Assembly: GCA_049515555.1 (NCBI GenBank)
Contig: JBEKTY010000059.1
Coordinates: 1-41,554 of the forward strand
Direction: 5' to 3'
From: JBEKTY01 sp049515555
GTDB taxonomy: Bacteria; Planctomycetota; Planctomycetia; Pirellulales; Thermoguttaceae
Length of the DNA: 41,554 nt
Part shown: piece by piece, positions 28,435 through 37,245 of the stretch
Position numbering within the stretch: position 1 is the stretch's first letter
Layout of the letters: the number at the start of each line of letters is the position of its first letter
Notes under the pieces: model-generated
Told to the model about the DNA's origin: nothing
What the model saw: only the letters and a program-made list of their open reading frames with translations
The model's database searches: none
Program-made: the position numbers and the translations under genes

Positions 28435-29409
28435 ATGCCATTTCCCCAGTTCGATCGCAGCCGGCTTATCCTGCGCCCGCTGGCCGAGCGGGTGCACGAC
28501 ATCGACCGCTCGTGCCTGATGTTTCCCGATACGCCGCGGGAGCCTTTCGTTCACAAGGACCTGGATGCGCTGGCCGGCCGGATCGTGGCCGCGGCCGGGG
28601 CCGGCCGGGCCGTCATCTTCGCCTGCGGCGCGCATGTGCTACGCAAGGGCAACGGCCCGCTCTTGATCGACCTCATGCGCCGCGGGTTGCTAACGCATCT
28701 GGCCCTCAACGGGGCGGGGGCCATTCACGACTTCGAGCTGGCCCTGCAGGGTGCCACCTGCGAGAGCGTGGCCCGCTACGTGGCCGCCGGCCAGTTCGGC
28801 CTGTGGCACGAGACGGGCCGCATCAACGAGGCCGCTGCGGCCGCCTATCGCCAGGGCATCGGCTTCGGCGAAGCCCTCGGACGGATGATCGAGGACGAAG
28901 CCTTCCCCTACCGCCAGACCAGCGTGCTGGCCGCCGGCGTGCGGCTGGGCGTGCCGGTCACGGTACACGTGGGCATCGGGCAGGACATCGTGCACGAGCA
29001 TCCGAACTGCGACCCGGCCGCCACCGGGGCCGCCTCGTACACCGATTTCCTCATCTTCACCCACAGCGTTACCCGCCTGGAAGGCGGCGTGTTTTCGAAC
29101 CTGGGCACGGCCGTGATGGGGCCCGAGGTGTACCTGAAGGCCCTGGCCATGGCCCGCAACGTGGCCCACCAGCAAGGCGAAGTGATTCGCCGCTTCACCA
29201 CGGCCGTGTTCGACCTGCCCGAGCTAGGCGCGGGGCTGGACCGCGAGGCCCAGAAGACCGAACCCCGCTACTACTTCCGCCCATACAAGACCGTGCTGGT
29301 GCGGACCGTAGCCGACGGCGGCACAAGCTACTACATCCAAGGCGACCACCGCCAAACCGTGCCGGCCCTCTACGACCGCATCGTGCGGACGGGGCCCAGC
29401 CAGACATAG
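28435..29409 (+). CDS. Deoxyhypusine-synthase-like conserved protein
   Basis: A 324-residue protein I place tentatively in the deoxyhypusine synthase-like fold (COG1899 type). The supporting part is a Rossmann-like region with CGAHVLRKGNG, LTHLALNGAGAIHDFELA and VHVGIGQDIVHEHP. The catalytic lysine segment of eukaryotic and archaeal deoxyhypusine synthases is not visible. A different reaction, for example with polyamines or another NAD-dependent transfer, is therefore likely. It follows KDPG aldolase by 74 bp. The ATG at 28435 opens the conserved sequence. Confidence 0.5.
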   Translation: MPFPQFDRSRLILRPLAERVHDIDRSCLMFPDTPREPFVHKDLDALAGRIVAAAGAGRAVIFACGAHVLRKGNGPLLIDLMRRGLLTHLALNGAGAIHDFELALQGATCESVARYVAAGQFGLWHETGRINEAAAAAYRQGIGFGEALGRMIEDEAFPYRQTSVLAAGVRLGVPVTVHVGIGQDIVHEHPNCDPAATGAASYTDFLIFTHSVTRLEGGVFSNLGTAVMGPEVYLKALAMARNVAHQQGEVIRRFTTAVFDLPELGAGLDREAQKTEPRYYFRPYKTVLVRTVADGGTSYYIQGDHRQTVPALYDRIVRTGPSQT

Positions 29410-29470
29410 GGCCCACGTGAGGGGCTGCCAAGCAATAGCGCGGCGCGGTCTTGCCCCGGAGGGGCATCTG

Positions 29471-29657
29471 AGAATAGCCCAGCGATTTATCGCTGGGAGA
29501 TCGGTTGCCATAATTCTGCCGAGAGTCCCGTAGGGACGATTGAAAACGAGAACCAGTCTACGAATTCAGTCGTCCCTACGGGACTCTGGAAATCTCTACG
29601 CTTCCCGACTTCCCAGCAGTAAACTGCTGGGCTATTTTCAATCGTCCCTCCGGGACG
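29471..29657. repeat. Modular hairpin cluster (family F)
   Basis: The hairpins CCCAGCGATTTATCGCTGGG (29478-29497) and CCCAGCAGTAAACTGCTGGG (29612-29631) flank inverted GAGTCCCGTAGGGACGATTG and CGTCCCTACGGGACTC modules. AATAGCCC borders the first hairpin on one side and GGGCTATT the second on the other, so the cluster is an inverted composite. It fills most of the 330-bp gap between the deoxyhypusine-synthase-like and ankyrin genes. Confidence 0.8.
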
Positions 29658-29669
29658 CCCAGCCGATTG

Positions 29670-29698
29670 TTGGCAGATGCCGGCAGATGCTGTAGAAT
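29670..29698 (+). promoter_or_regulatory. Housekeeping-type promoter of the ankyrin gene
   Basis: TTGGCA at 29670-29675 and TAGAAT at 29693-29698 are spaced by 17 bp. The start would be near 29705, leaving a 35-nt leader that contains GAGGGAGG before the ATG at 29740. Confidence 0.6.
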
Positions 29699-29739
29699 CG
29701 AGCGATGGTCCGCCACGCATATCGAGGGAGGCCCATCCC

Positions 29740-31017
29740 ATGAGCAGCAACCTGCTCCGCCGTGCCGTTGCGATCTCGTTCCCGCTGGTTATCGTGGTGT
29801 TACGGGTCGTGGGAGCCGGTCCACCCTCCGCGACAAAGGACGAAGAAGAGGTGGGCTATGCCCTGATCAGGGCTGCCCGCCAAGGCGACACGCAGGCTGT
29901 CCAGCGGATCGTGGCGAGTCATCCGGGGGTTATCAATGCCCAACCGCCCACGAGCGCGAAGGGGATGGAATCACACCTCGACCAATGGAGCGCCTTGCAC
30001 TGGGCCGTGGGTCGTAACGATCACGCCATGGCCGAGTTTCTGGTGAAGCACGGCGCCGATACCAATGGGAAAGTGGCATGCGAGCACCGGCCCCTGGGAA
30101 TTGCCAAGGACCACCGGATGGCCAAAGTCTTAATCGATGCGGGGGCGGACGTGAATGCAGCAGATGAATTCGGTCACGAACCGCTTGACGAAGTACGTGA
30201 CGGCGACGTCGCCCGCCTGTTGATTGAAAAGGGGGCGATGATCGACGATCAAGCGAATCTGACGGAGGGGACGCCGCTGATTCGCGCCGCAGAGGACGAC
30301 CGGCTTGATGTGGCAAGAGTGCTGGTAGAGCACAAGGCCAACGTCAACGCGAGGAATTGCGTAGAGGAGACACCGCTGCATTTTGCATGCCGGAACGGCG
30401 ACTTGGCCATGGTGAAGTTGCTTGTCGAACATGGTGCCGACCCGCTTGCGGCCGACAGTGAGCGCGCAACACCGCTCTGGCATGCTGCCGGTGGCGCGTT
30501 CTACGAAAACCCGCCAGAGAAACAACACGCGGCCATCGCGGAATTCCTGGCCACACACGGCGCGTCGCTCTCGGCCAAGAATGGCGAAGGGGAAACGCTC
30601 CTGCATCTTGCGGCGAAGACAACGCGCGTCGAGGTAGCCAAGTACCTGCTCCGCGCCGGACTGGACGTCAATGCACGGATGCGAAACGGGATCACACCTT
30701 TGCATTATGCCGCCGAAGTACCGGGAGGCGGCTGGGGATTCAGAAGCGACGGGACTGGCGAGATTGCGATGGTTAAACTGTTGATCGAGCACGGCGCAGA
30801 TGTCAATGCTGAAGCTCTAGCCCAGATCGATGACAGCACCGAGTCGCAGACCCGTTACAAGACAAGCAAGGTCACTCCGCTAGCGTATGCGATGGTTGTG
30901 GCGCGCGTCGTGCCCGTGCAGTGTGGGGACCCCGAAAGGATCAAGGAGAACGTTGATCGCACAAATCGCACCCGGAAGGTGATCGCCGATCTATTGCGCC
31001 AGCACGGTGCGAAATGA
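29740..31017 (+). CDS. Secreted or envelope ankyrin-repeat protein
   Basis: A 425-residue protein with an N-terminal hydrophobic signal (residues 5-26, ending RVVGAG) followed by roughly ten ankyrin repeats. Clear ones include TPLHFACRNGDLAMVKLLVE, LLHLAAKTTRVEVAKYLLR and ITPLHYAAEVPGG with a 10-residue loop insertion. Ankyrin stacks bind other proteins; the partner is unknown. The start is supported by a ribosome site and a promoter. G+C is lower than in its neighbours, so transfer is possible. It is convergent with chrA, with 24 bp between stops. Confidence 0.85.
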   Translation: MSSNLLRRAVAISFPLVIVVLRVVGAGPPSATKDEEEVGYALIRAARQGDTQAVQRIVASHPGVINAQPPTSAKGMESHLDQWSALHWAVGRNDHAMAEFLVKHGADTNGKVACEHRPLGIAKDHRMAKVLIDAGADVNAADEFGHEPLDEVRDGDVARLLIEKGAMIDDQANLTEGTPLIRAAEDDRLDVARVLVEHKANVNARNCVEETPLHFACRNGDLAMVKLLVEHGADPLAADSERATPLWHAAGGAFYENPPEKQHAAIAEFLATHGASLSAKNGEGETLLHLAAKTTRVEVAKYLLRAGLDVNARMRNGITPLHYAAEVPGGGWGFRSDGTGEIAMVKLLIEHGADVNAEALAQIDDSTESQTRYKTSKVTPLAYAMVVARVVPVQCGDPERIKENVDRTNRTRKVIADLLRQHGAK

Positions 31018-31041
31018 CGGCGCGGGAGCCCCCAGGACGGT

Positions 31042-32277
31042 CTAGCCAAATCGCAGCACAATGCCGGCGGCGCCGCCGGCCAGTAGCAGCCAGGCCGGGT
31101 TGGGGCGGAAGCGGACGAGAGTGATCCCGGCCACAGAGGCGAAGAGCACGGTGACGGGGTCGATCTGTCGCGTGCCGGGATAGGTGAACGCATCGCAGCC
31201 GAGCTGGACGGTCACCACGGCCATGAGGGCCACTGCGGCCACGTTTACGCCGTCCAGAAAGGCGCCCGCCAGGGGCGATTTGCGGAGGCGGGGAAAGAGC
31301 GGCCCGCCCACGGCGATGAACACGAACGAGGGCAGGAAGATGCCCAGCGTGGCCAGCAGCGCGCCGGGCAGGCCGCCCAGCAGATAGCCGATGAAGGTGG
31401 CCGTTGTGAACAGCGGGCCGGGCGTTACCTGGCCCACCGCCGTGGCGTCCAAGAGTTGCGTGGCGGTGAGCCAATGCCAGCGCGTGACCAGGTCGCCTTG
31501 CAGGAAGGCCAGCAAGACGTAACCGGTGCCGTACAGCACGGCCCCGATCTTGAGGAAGTAGAGGAAGATCGAGGCCAGTCCGGGCGCGGTTTGTGCGGCC
31601 GCCGCCTCAGAGGCGAAGTGCAGTCGGGGCACGATCTGGATCGCGGCCAGCACTGCGGCCACGACCACGAGCACCAGCAGGCTGGCCATGGTCCGCCGCG
31701 GGCGCTCGACGACCAGCCCGCACCACAGCAGCACCGCCAGGCCGGCGGCCAGGAAGACCGAGAGCGGGTCCAGGCCCAGCAGGTTGGCCGCCAGGGCCCC
31801 CACGGCGGCCAAGGCCAGCAAGCGGGTTTTGACGGCCCGGCGGCCCAGGCTCCAAATCGCCTGGGCAATGACGGCGATGACGATCGGCTTGACGCCGTAC
31901 AGCAGGCCGGCCACCTGGGGCAGGCTGCCGTAGCGCTGGTAGGCCCAGGCCATGGTGGTAACGATGGCCATGGCCGGCAGGATGAAACACACTCCGCCCA
32001 GTACCAGCCCCATCCAGCCGGCGCGGAGATAACCCAGGTAGATTGCCATCTCGGTCGAGTTGGGGCCGGGGATGAGGTTCACCGCCCCCAGCAGGTCCAG
32101 GAACCGCTCGTGGGTGACCCAGCGGCGGCGGCGGACGAACTCGTTTTCCATGAGGGCCACGTGGGCGGCCGGACCGCCCAGGGCCGTCGTGCCCAGCCGC
32201 AGGAAGACCAGGGCCACTTCCCACAATCCACGGCCGCGGGAGGGCGCAGGGCCGGCAGTGGGCGACGGGCATTGCAT
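31042..32277 (-). CDS. chrA: Chromate transporter, two-domain form
   Basis: A 411-residue inner-membrane protein with two homologous CHR domains, the usual long ChrA form that exports chromate. The first domain has FLRLGTTALGGPAAH and GPNSTEMAIYLGYLRAG; the second has GQVTPGPLFTTATFIGYLLG. About ten hydrophobic segments are visible. The N-terminal 15 residues are not conserved. Not all family members are proven chromate pumps; some may carry sulfate. It is convergent with the ankyrin gene and separated from the upstream membrane-protein gene by a heptamer array. Confidence 0.9.
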   Translation of the reverse strand: MQCPSPTAGPAPSRGRGLWEVALVFLRLGTTALGGPAAHVALMENEFVRRRRWVTHERFLDLLGAVNLIPGPNSTEMAIYLGYLRAGWMGLVLGGVCFILPAMAIVTTMAWAYQRYGSLPQVAGLLYGVKPIVIAVIAQAIWSLGRRAVKTRLLALAAVGALAANLLGLDPLSVFLAAGLAVLLWCGLVVERPRRTMASLLVLVVVAAVLAAIQIVPRLHFASEAAAAQTAPGLASIFLYFLKIGAVLYGTGYVLLAFLQGDLVTRWHWLTATQLLDATAVGQVTPGPLFTTATFIGYLLGGLPGALLATLGIFLPSFVFIAVGGPLFPRLRKSPLAGAFLDGVNVAAVALMAVVTVQLGCDAFTYPGTRQIDPVTVLFASVAGITLVRFRPNPAWLLLAGGAAGIVLRFG

Positions 32278-32283
32278 GGGGAA

Positions 32284-32455
32284 AATAGGAGTTAGGAGTT
32301 AGAAGTTAGGAGTTAGAAGGGGAGCGGCGAAGCCGCATCAGAAGCTGTTTGTGCCGTACTTCACGCCGGGACGTGACGGATCGGGCTCGGTCGACCAGCA
32401 CGCGCCCACCACTCTACCATTCTAACTCCTAACTCCTAACTTCTAACTCCTTCCT
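32284..32455. repeat. Heptamer array with two complementary arms
   Basis: The left arm (32286-32320) has GTTAGGA and GTTAGAA words every 7 nt. The right arm (about 32417-32452) has TAACTCC and TAACTTC words. About 90 nt between them shows no gene. The right arm encodes the last residues and the TAG stop (32436-32438) of the minus-strand membrane-protein gene, whose C-terminus reads GVRS. Confidence 0.8.
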
Positions 32456-33809
32456 CCCTGCTCCGCAGCCCGACCAGCGCGGCCCCGGTCAGCAGGCTCA
32501 GCCAGAGCAGGATTCCCACGGCCCGGACGACCGGAAAGCACAGCAGGCCCAAGGCCGTGAGCCAGGCTGCGACCAACAGTGCCGTCGCCAGCCGGCGGTT
32601 GCGGCAGCGCGCCAGGACGATGGCCAAGGCGGGCGTGGCGGCCGTTAGATGGTAACTCCACACCACCGGCGAGAACCACAGCGTAGCCAACACGATCATG
32701 GCAATCTGGGCCGATGCCCGAGGGGGCTCCGGGCCGCGTGGCCAGCAGAAAAGGCCCACGCCCAGGAGCAGGACGGCCATTAGGACCGAGAAGGCCAGCT
32801 TCAGTTGCGGGCCGCTCAGGTCGGCGATCCGCACGCAATTGCGGGCGGAGCCCGGCTCGCTGCCCAGCGACGAGAGCAAGCGGCGAACGGTCACGGCCAC
32901 CGATTGGTTGGTTAGTCGATCTTCATCCACGTATCCGGGACTGGTCAACTGCCGATCGGCGGTGCCGGCGGCCCCGCGCTGCCACCAGATGACGTGCTGG
33001 CGCCATGCCTCGTTTACGCCGAAGGCCCCCACCGAGAGGACCACGTCGATGGTCAGGGCCGCCAGGATCGCCGTCAGGGCGGCGGCCGGCTTGCGGTGCA
33101 AGAAGAGGAAGGCCGCGCCGAGGAAGGGCAGGAGTTTGAGCCAAGCGGCCACGCCCAGCAGGAGCCCGCCGCGGACGGTTTGCCCCCGCAGCGCCCGGCA
33201 CAGCCCGACGAGCATGAGCCACACCATGAAGGTGTGAAAGCTGCCCAGGCACAGGCCGTCGATGGCCAGGGGCATCACCAGCAGCCCGGCCGCCAGGGTG
33301 GCCTGCCGGCGAAATTTCAAATCGGCATCGGTCAGCACGTAGCGGTAGATCGCGTCCAACAGCGCGATCCAGCTCAAACATCCGAGGAGATACCACAGGC
33401 TGGCCGTAACCGCGATGGGCACTCGGGCGACGATCATCCAGGGCACGTCGAGCGAGGGCCAATAGCGGCCGAGGTTCGACTTTGGGTCGCGGGTGCCGTG
33501 CTCCAAGATGTACCTGCCGGCCGAGCAGAACCAGCGGAGATCGGCGCCCCCCCCATGTACCGCCCGGTTAACGGCGACGGGACACCCAACCAGCAGCATC
33601 AAGGCGAAGAGCAGCGCCCCGGCCCGCTCCCAAGGCGAGCCGTCCGGCGAGCGCCAGAGCATTCGCAGGGGCCGAAACGACCAGAAACTGGGCGTGGCGG
33701 CCGAACCCCGCCAGTCGATGGCTAAGGCGCCGGCCGGGCCGCTACAGGCCGCCGCATCGCCAATCGCAAACAGGCAAGGTCCGAGATCATCCATCTGGGG
33801 CGGGATCAT
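32436..33809 (-). CDS. GT87/DUF2029-like polytopic membrane protein
   Basis: A membrane protein of about 457 residues with around ten hydrophobic segments, resembling GT-C fold mannosyltransferases of the GT87/DUF2029 group that use lipid-linked sugars. A loop after the first helix (VHGGGADLRWFCSAGRYIL) carries the acidic residue expected in GT-C enzymes, and WLKLLPFLGAAF is a typical DUF2029 segment. The start is uncertain: a TTG frame start at 33872 is unlikely; ATG at 33809, 33794 or 33662 are possible, and none has a strong ribosome site. A GTATAA box lies at 33846-33841. Its C-terminus and stop are made of heptamer repeat. Confidence 0.65.
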   Translation of the reverse strand: MIPPQMDDLGPCLFAIGDAAACSGPAGALAIDWRGSAATPSFWSFRPLRMLWRSPDGSPWERAGALLFALMLLVGCPVAVNRAVHGGGADLRWFCSAGRYILEHGTRDPKSNLGRYWPSLDVPWMIVARVPIAVTASLWYLLGCLSWIALLDAIYRYVLTDADLKFRRQATLAAGLLVMPLAIDGLCLGSFHTFMVWLMLVGLCRALRGQTVRGGLLLGVAAWLKLLPFLGAAFLFLHRKPAAALTAILAALTIDVVLSVGAFGVNEAWRQHVIWWQRGAAGTADRQLTSPGYVDEDRLTNQSVAVTVRRLLSSLGSEPGSARNCVRIADLSGPQLKLAFSVLMAVLLLGVGLFCWPRGPEPPRASAQIAMIVLATLWFSPVVWSYHLTAATPALAIVLARCRNRRLATALLVAAWLTALGLLCFPVVRAVGILLWLSLLTGAALVGLRSREEGVRS

Positions 33810-34272
33810 CGCCAATAACGCCGCCCCTGACAAGAGCGGTTTATACTGCGCATGTTTTGAAACGGCGCACAACGTAACAATCGGGAACGGGTCGCATCAC
33901 GCCTGGCCACTCTCAATATGGCGGGAAGCTGGGGGCGATGGGTCAATTGGGAACCCTGGCGGCCACGCTCTTTTCGCATCACTTGACGACGCAAGAAAAG
34001 GCACAAGAGGTCCTGACGGAAGCCTCTTAGCCGTTCAGCCTCCTTCAGCACCGAGGTGAACTCGGCGGGGTCGCTGCTGTTAATGCGGCTTGGATAGGCA
34101 AAATATCCGGCCAATCGACGGAAATCGAGACGGTCGCCCGTGAACGTTCATGGCTAATCCGGCCTAATGTCAGCCCATCCGGTCAACCGATCTGGTAAAA
34201 GTGGCATAGCCGTTACGACCCATACGGCTGTTAGCATCCGCACAACCTGCAAAGTTCGAAAGGGGGGCAGGA
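33810..34272. other. Intergenic region, divergent promoters expected
   Basis: This 463-bp gap lies between the GT87-like gene (minus) and the BBP7-like gene (plus). A minus-strand open frame of 102 codons (33806-34114) crosses it, but I recognise nothing in it and its composition is not gene-like. AGGGGGGCAGG near 34261-34271 is the ribosome site of the downstream gene. No clear 17-bp-spaced promoter is visible. Confidence 0.4.
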
Positions 34273-35940
34273 ATGAGAGGCTTGAGAAATTGGGCGGCGG
34301 CATGGCCGCTGCTGCTCATCACGTCCATTGTTGTGGGGGCCTCGTCGGCGGGCGCCGGCGAATACTTAGCAGGCGCCAATCTGAATCGGCCCAGCGGCGA
34401 CCTACTTGTTTCAGACGGCGATACCGGCATTCCGGAGCCGCCGATGTCCGGTTTGCCGCCGCGAGCGGGCGGAGATAAGTCGGGAGTTCGGGCCCCCGCC
34501 GCGCCGCCCGAAACGAAAGACTTCGTCGCACCGCCCGAGAAGAAAGACAGCGCCGCGCGGAAGGATAAGAAGGCCGCCGGTGCGTCGCTCGACAAGACTG
34601 GCGCCCTGCTGTTGCCCGATAAGAATGCGGGCGAATCTTCAAGTCGCCCCGTAGCGGCGAAAGCCGCGCGGGCAGCGGAGGCCGTATCGCCGGGCGTGCC
34701 CAACTCGATCCGTCTTCCGCGACCGGCGGCGGCCAGTGAGCCGCCACCCCGGGACGGCGACGAGGAGGATTGTGTGCTGCCCCCGGTTGGCGACTGCCGG
34801 GCCTGCCCGGCCCTCGACGGATGCTGCCCGCAGTGCGGCATACCGGGCCGGCTTTGGTTCCAGAGCGACTACCTGCTCTGGTGGAGCAAGGGCGATCGAC
34901 TACCGGCCCTGGTGACGGTTCAGGAGGCGAGTGCGGGCCTGTTGCCGCAGACGGCGTTCGGCGATTCCGTCGTCGAAAGCGGCCATCACGCGGGCGTCCT
35001 GTCTACGGCCGGGCTGTGGCTGGATTGCTGTAAGACCTGGGCCCTGGAGGGCGGGTACTTCGAGCTGGCCCGCAGAAACGAAAACTACGACAGCGGCCTT
35101 TCCAACGGCTACCCCGTCATCTATCGGCCGTTCTCGGATCCCGACGGCACGCCGGATCAGCGGTACATAGCCTATCCCACGGGCGATGGCATCATCTCGG
35201 GGACGGGCCGGGTGACCGTGGCGACCAGCGACTATTTCCAGTCGGCCAACATCGCCTTCCGCCGCGCGCTATATCGCTGTGACGGCGTATACGCCGGCGA
35301 CGGCTGCGACTGGGCCTGCTGCCCGCAGCGCCACGTCGAGATCAACGCCATCCTGGGTTATCGCTTCGCCCGCCTGATCGACGGCGTGGACATACACGAC
35401 GCCACGACCTCCACGGCCCCCGACACCCTCAATAACTATTCCGAGGCGGAGGACAGTTTCAAGGCCAATAACAACTTCCACGGCGGCGAGCTGGGGTTGG
35501 ACACCACGTTCAACTTAGGTCGCTGGTCCCTGGACGTCGTGACCCAAGTCGCCATGGGCTCCAATCATGAAGTCGTGGACATTGTCGGCCGGACCACCAC
35601 GGTGGACAATACCGGGGTGCCGGCGGTCGTGCCCGGCGGCCTGTTGGCCCAGACCGTGAGCAACATGGGTGGCCACTCCCAAAACCGGTTCGCGGCGATT
35701 CCCCAGCTCACGGTCCAGGCCGGCTTCCAGGTCACGCCGCACCTCAAGATTTCCGCCGGCTACGATCTGCTGTACTGGACGAACGTGGCGCGGGCCGGGG
35801 AACAGATCGATACGACCGTCGATCCGGGGAACGTACCAAATTCGGGGGTGGCGCCGACGACCACGCACCCCGACTTCGTCTTCCGCGAGACCAGCTATTG
35901 GGCCGAGGGCCTGCGGCTGGGCGGGGAACTGCGCTACTAG
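34273..35940 (+). CDS. BBP7-family outer-membrane beta-barrel protein
   Basis: A 555-residue exported protein. A signal peptide (residues 1-28, ending SAGAGE) precedes a long Pro/Lys/Ala-rich disordered linker to about 165. A cysteine-rich piece CVLPPVGDCRACPALDGCC and LWFQSDYLLWW then mark the start of the BBP7-type barrel (formerly DUF1551) common in planctomycetes. Alternating aromatic strands continue to the end, which closes with a typical LGGELRY and C-terminal aromatic. It probably sits in the outer membrane; its cargo is unknown. AGGGGGG precedes the ATG. The TAG stop abuts a heptamer array. Confidence 0.85.
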   Translation: MRGLRNWAAAWPLLLITSIVVGASSAGAGEYLAGANLNRPSGDLLVSDGDTGIPEPPMSGLPPRAGGDKSGVRAPAAPPETKDFVAPPEKKDSAARKDKKAAGASLDKTGALLLPDKNAGESSSRPVAAKAARAAEAVSPGVPNSIRLPRPAAASEPPPRDGDEEDCVLPPVGDCRACPALDGCCPQCGIPGRLWFQSDYLLWWSKGDRLPALVTVQEASAGLLPQTAFGDSVVESGHHAGVLSTAGLWLDCCKTWALEGGYFELARRNENYDSGLSNGYPVIYRPFSDPDGTPDQRYIAYPTGDGIISGTGRVTVATSDYFQSANIAFRRALYRCDGVYAGDGCDWACCPQRHVEINAILGYRFARLIDGVDIHDATTSTAPDTLNNYSEAEDSFKANNNFHGGELGLDTTFNLGRWSLDVVTQVAMGSNHEVVDIVGRTTTVDNTGVPAVVPGGLLAQTVSNMGGHSQNRFAAIPQLTVQAGFQVTPHLKISAGYDLLYWTNVARAGEQIDTTVDPGNVPNSGVAPTTTHPDFVFRETSYWAEGLRLGGELRY

Positions 35941-36085
35941 GAGTCAGAAGACAGAAGTCAGGAGTTAGAATGGCGACTGGTGGCACTGGCATCTTGCCAG
36001 TGCCCACGCCCTTGCAGAACGTGCCACCCCCCGTACTCCTCTCGCTCCGCGAGAGGAAGGGCATCACGCGGAGCGTGATGAGTAC
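35938..36085. repeat. Cluster of three repeat types after the BBP7-like gene
   Basis: First comes a heptamer array (TAGGAGT, CAGAAGA, CAGAAGT, CAGGAGT words, 35938-35970) starting at the stop codon. Second is a hairpin, GGCACTGGC-ATCTT-GCCAGTGCC, at 35982-36004. Third is an inverted pair of family H hairpins, CCTCTCGC-TCC-GCGAGAGG at 36038-36056 and CATCACGC-GGA-GCGTGATG at 36062-36080. The pair is enclosed by the complementary ends CCGTACTC and GAGTACGG. There is no gene in 35941-36107. Confidence 0.8.
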
Positions 36086-36107
36086 GGCCGTTGCTCGTCG
36101 GCCAATG

Positions 36108-37052
36108 CTAACCGGCGGCTTCTTCCCACTGCCGCTTGAGGAAGGCGAAGGCCCTGGGGATTTCCACGTCGGGCTCGGCGACCAGCTTGGCGCGGCCCGC
36201 GGCGTCGAGGACCCGCCGGGTGGGCTTCACTCCGCATTCCAGGCTGCAATAGTCCTGGTAGCCGATCCGCTTCAGGCCCCGGAATCCGGACACGTAACTG
36301 TGCGGCTCCTGGCCGGGCAGGATGCGGCTCCGGCCGGTGGCCAGGTGCACGTGATGCACCCATTTCCCGCCGGTCACGAACGCCTCTTCCTCAGACTGTT
36401 CCTCTTTGGCCATGTGGTAGAAGTCGCCCATCATGCACACGCCCGGATGGTTCAGCCGCTTGCAGAAGGCGGCGGCCTGCTCCAGGCGGTTGATGTAGAA
36501 GGTCTCGCCTTTATTGAGCGGCTCCAGCAGCGAGCGGCTGTGGGCCCGCACGGCATGGTCGCCGATCTCGGGCAGCAGATCGGCCATCATCTTGTCCAGC
36601 TCTTGGGGGCTCTTGTGGCTTTCGTTGTTGAAGCAGGGGACCCAGATCACGCCGGTGGCGCCCAGCGCCCCGGCGGCGTCGAGGACCGCCTTGAACTGGG
36701 CGCGGGCCGCCTTCCGCTTCTCGGGATCGGGCGAGATCAGCGCGCCGCCGCAACTGCCCCAACACAAGGCGGCGGGGCCGATGCCCGTGCCTTCCAACTC
36801 GCGGCGGGCCCGCTCGGCCTCGCGGACGTCGATGCCGTGGAACTCCAGGCCGCAGCCCCCCCACTTGATGATCTTCTCCGCCTTCTCCTTGATGCTCCGC
36901 CCCGGCACGATCCACTCCTGGCTGCACAGCTTCAGGACGGCCGTGGCGGGCGGTGCGGCCGGGCCCGCATCCGCCAGGCGAGCCAGTTTCGACGCCCCGG
37001 CCACCACGCCGGCGCCCAGCAAAGAACCCTTCACGAAGGTGCGACGGTCCAT
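36108..37052 (-). CDS. Tat-exported sugar isomerase/epimerase-like protein
   Basis: A 314-residue TIM-barrel protein of the xylose-isomerase-like family, related to hydroxypyruvate isomerases. It begins with a twin-arginine leader, MDRRTFVKGSLLGAGVVAG, so it is exported already folded. Metal-site positions appear in HSRSLLEPLNKGE (E), CMMGDFYHM (D, H), VHHVHLATG (H, H) and YCSLECGVK (E). The ATG at 37052 has AGGAG 7 nt upstream. Export of such enzymes is a planctomycete habit. It follows the URO-D-like gene on the same strand after an octamer array. The substrate is unknown. Confidence 0.82.
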   Translation of the reverse strand: MDRRTFVKGSLLGAGVVAGASKLARLADAGPAAPPATAVLKLCSQEWIVPGRSIKEKAEKIIKWGGCGLEFHGIDVREAERARRELEGTGIGPAALCWGSCGGALISPDPEKRKAARAQFKAVLDAAGALGATGVIWVPCFNNESHKSPQELDKMMADLLPEIGDHAVRAHSRSLLEPLNKGETFYINRLEQAAAFCKRLNHPGVCMMGDFYHMAKEEQSEEEAFVTGGKWVHHVHLATGRSRILPGQEPHSYVSGFRGLKRIGYQDYCSLECGVKPTRRVLDAAGRAKLVAEPDVEIPRAFAFLKRQWEEAAG

Positions 37053-37137
37053 GGGTAAACTCCTCTGCAAGCGGCTGAGAACTTTCGACAACGGTCTCAT
37101 TCTCGCTCGGCGAAAAGGCCGACGCAAGGGCCGACCG

Positions 37138-37245
37138 TAGGGGTTGAGGGGCTGAGGGGTTAAGGGATTAAGGGGTTAAGGGCTCCCCGCTCACTCGCCC
37201 CTCATCCCCTTATCCCCTCATTCCCTCATTCCCTTATTCCCTCGA
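37138..37245. repeat. Octamer array with inverted arm
   Basis: AGGGGTTA, AGGGATTA and AGGGGTTA words repeat every 8 nt on the left. CTTATCCC, CTCATTCC and CTTATTCC words complement them on the right. The TAA stop of the URO-D-like gene (37234-37236, minus) is part of the right-hand words. Confidence 0.75.

Noticed and set aside
33806..34114. 102-codon minus-strand frame upstream of the BBP7-like gene
   Set aside because: There is no recognised motif and no ribosome site, and it overlaps the start of the GT87-like gene. A decayed gene is possible but unsupported.
35938..36085. Small open frames in the repeat cluster with peptides like TGKMPVP
   Set aside because: These are translations of hairpin repeats with no gene context.
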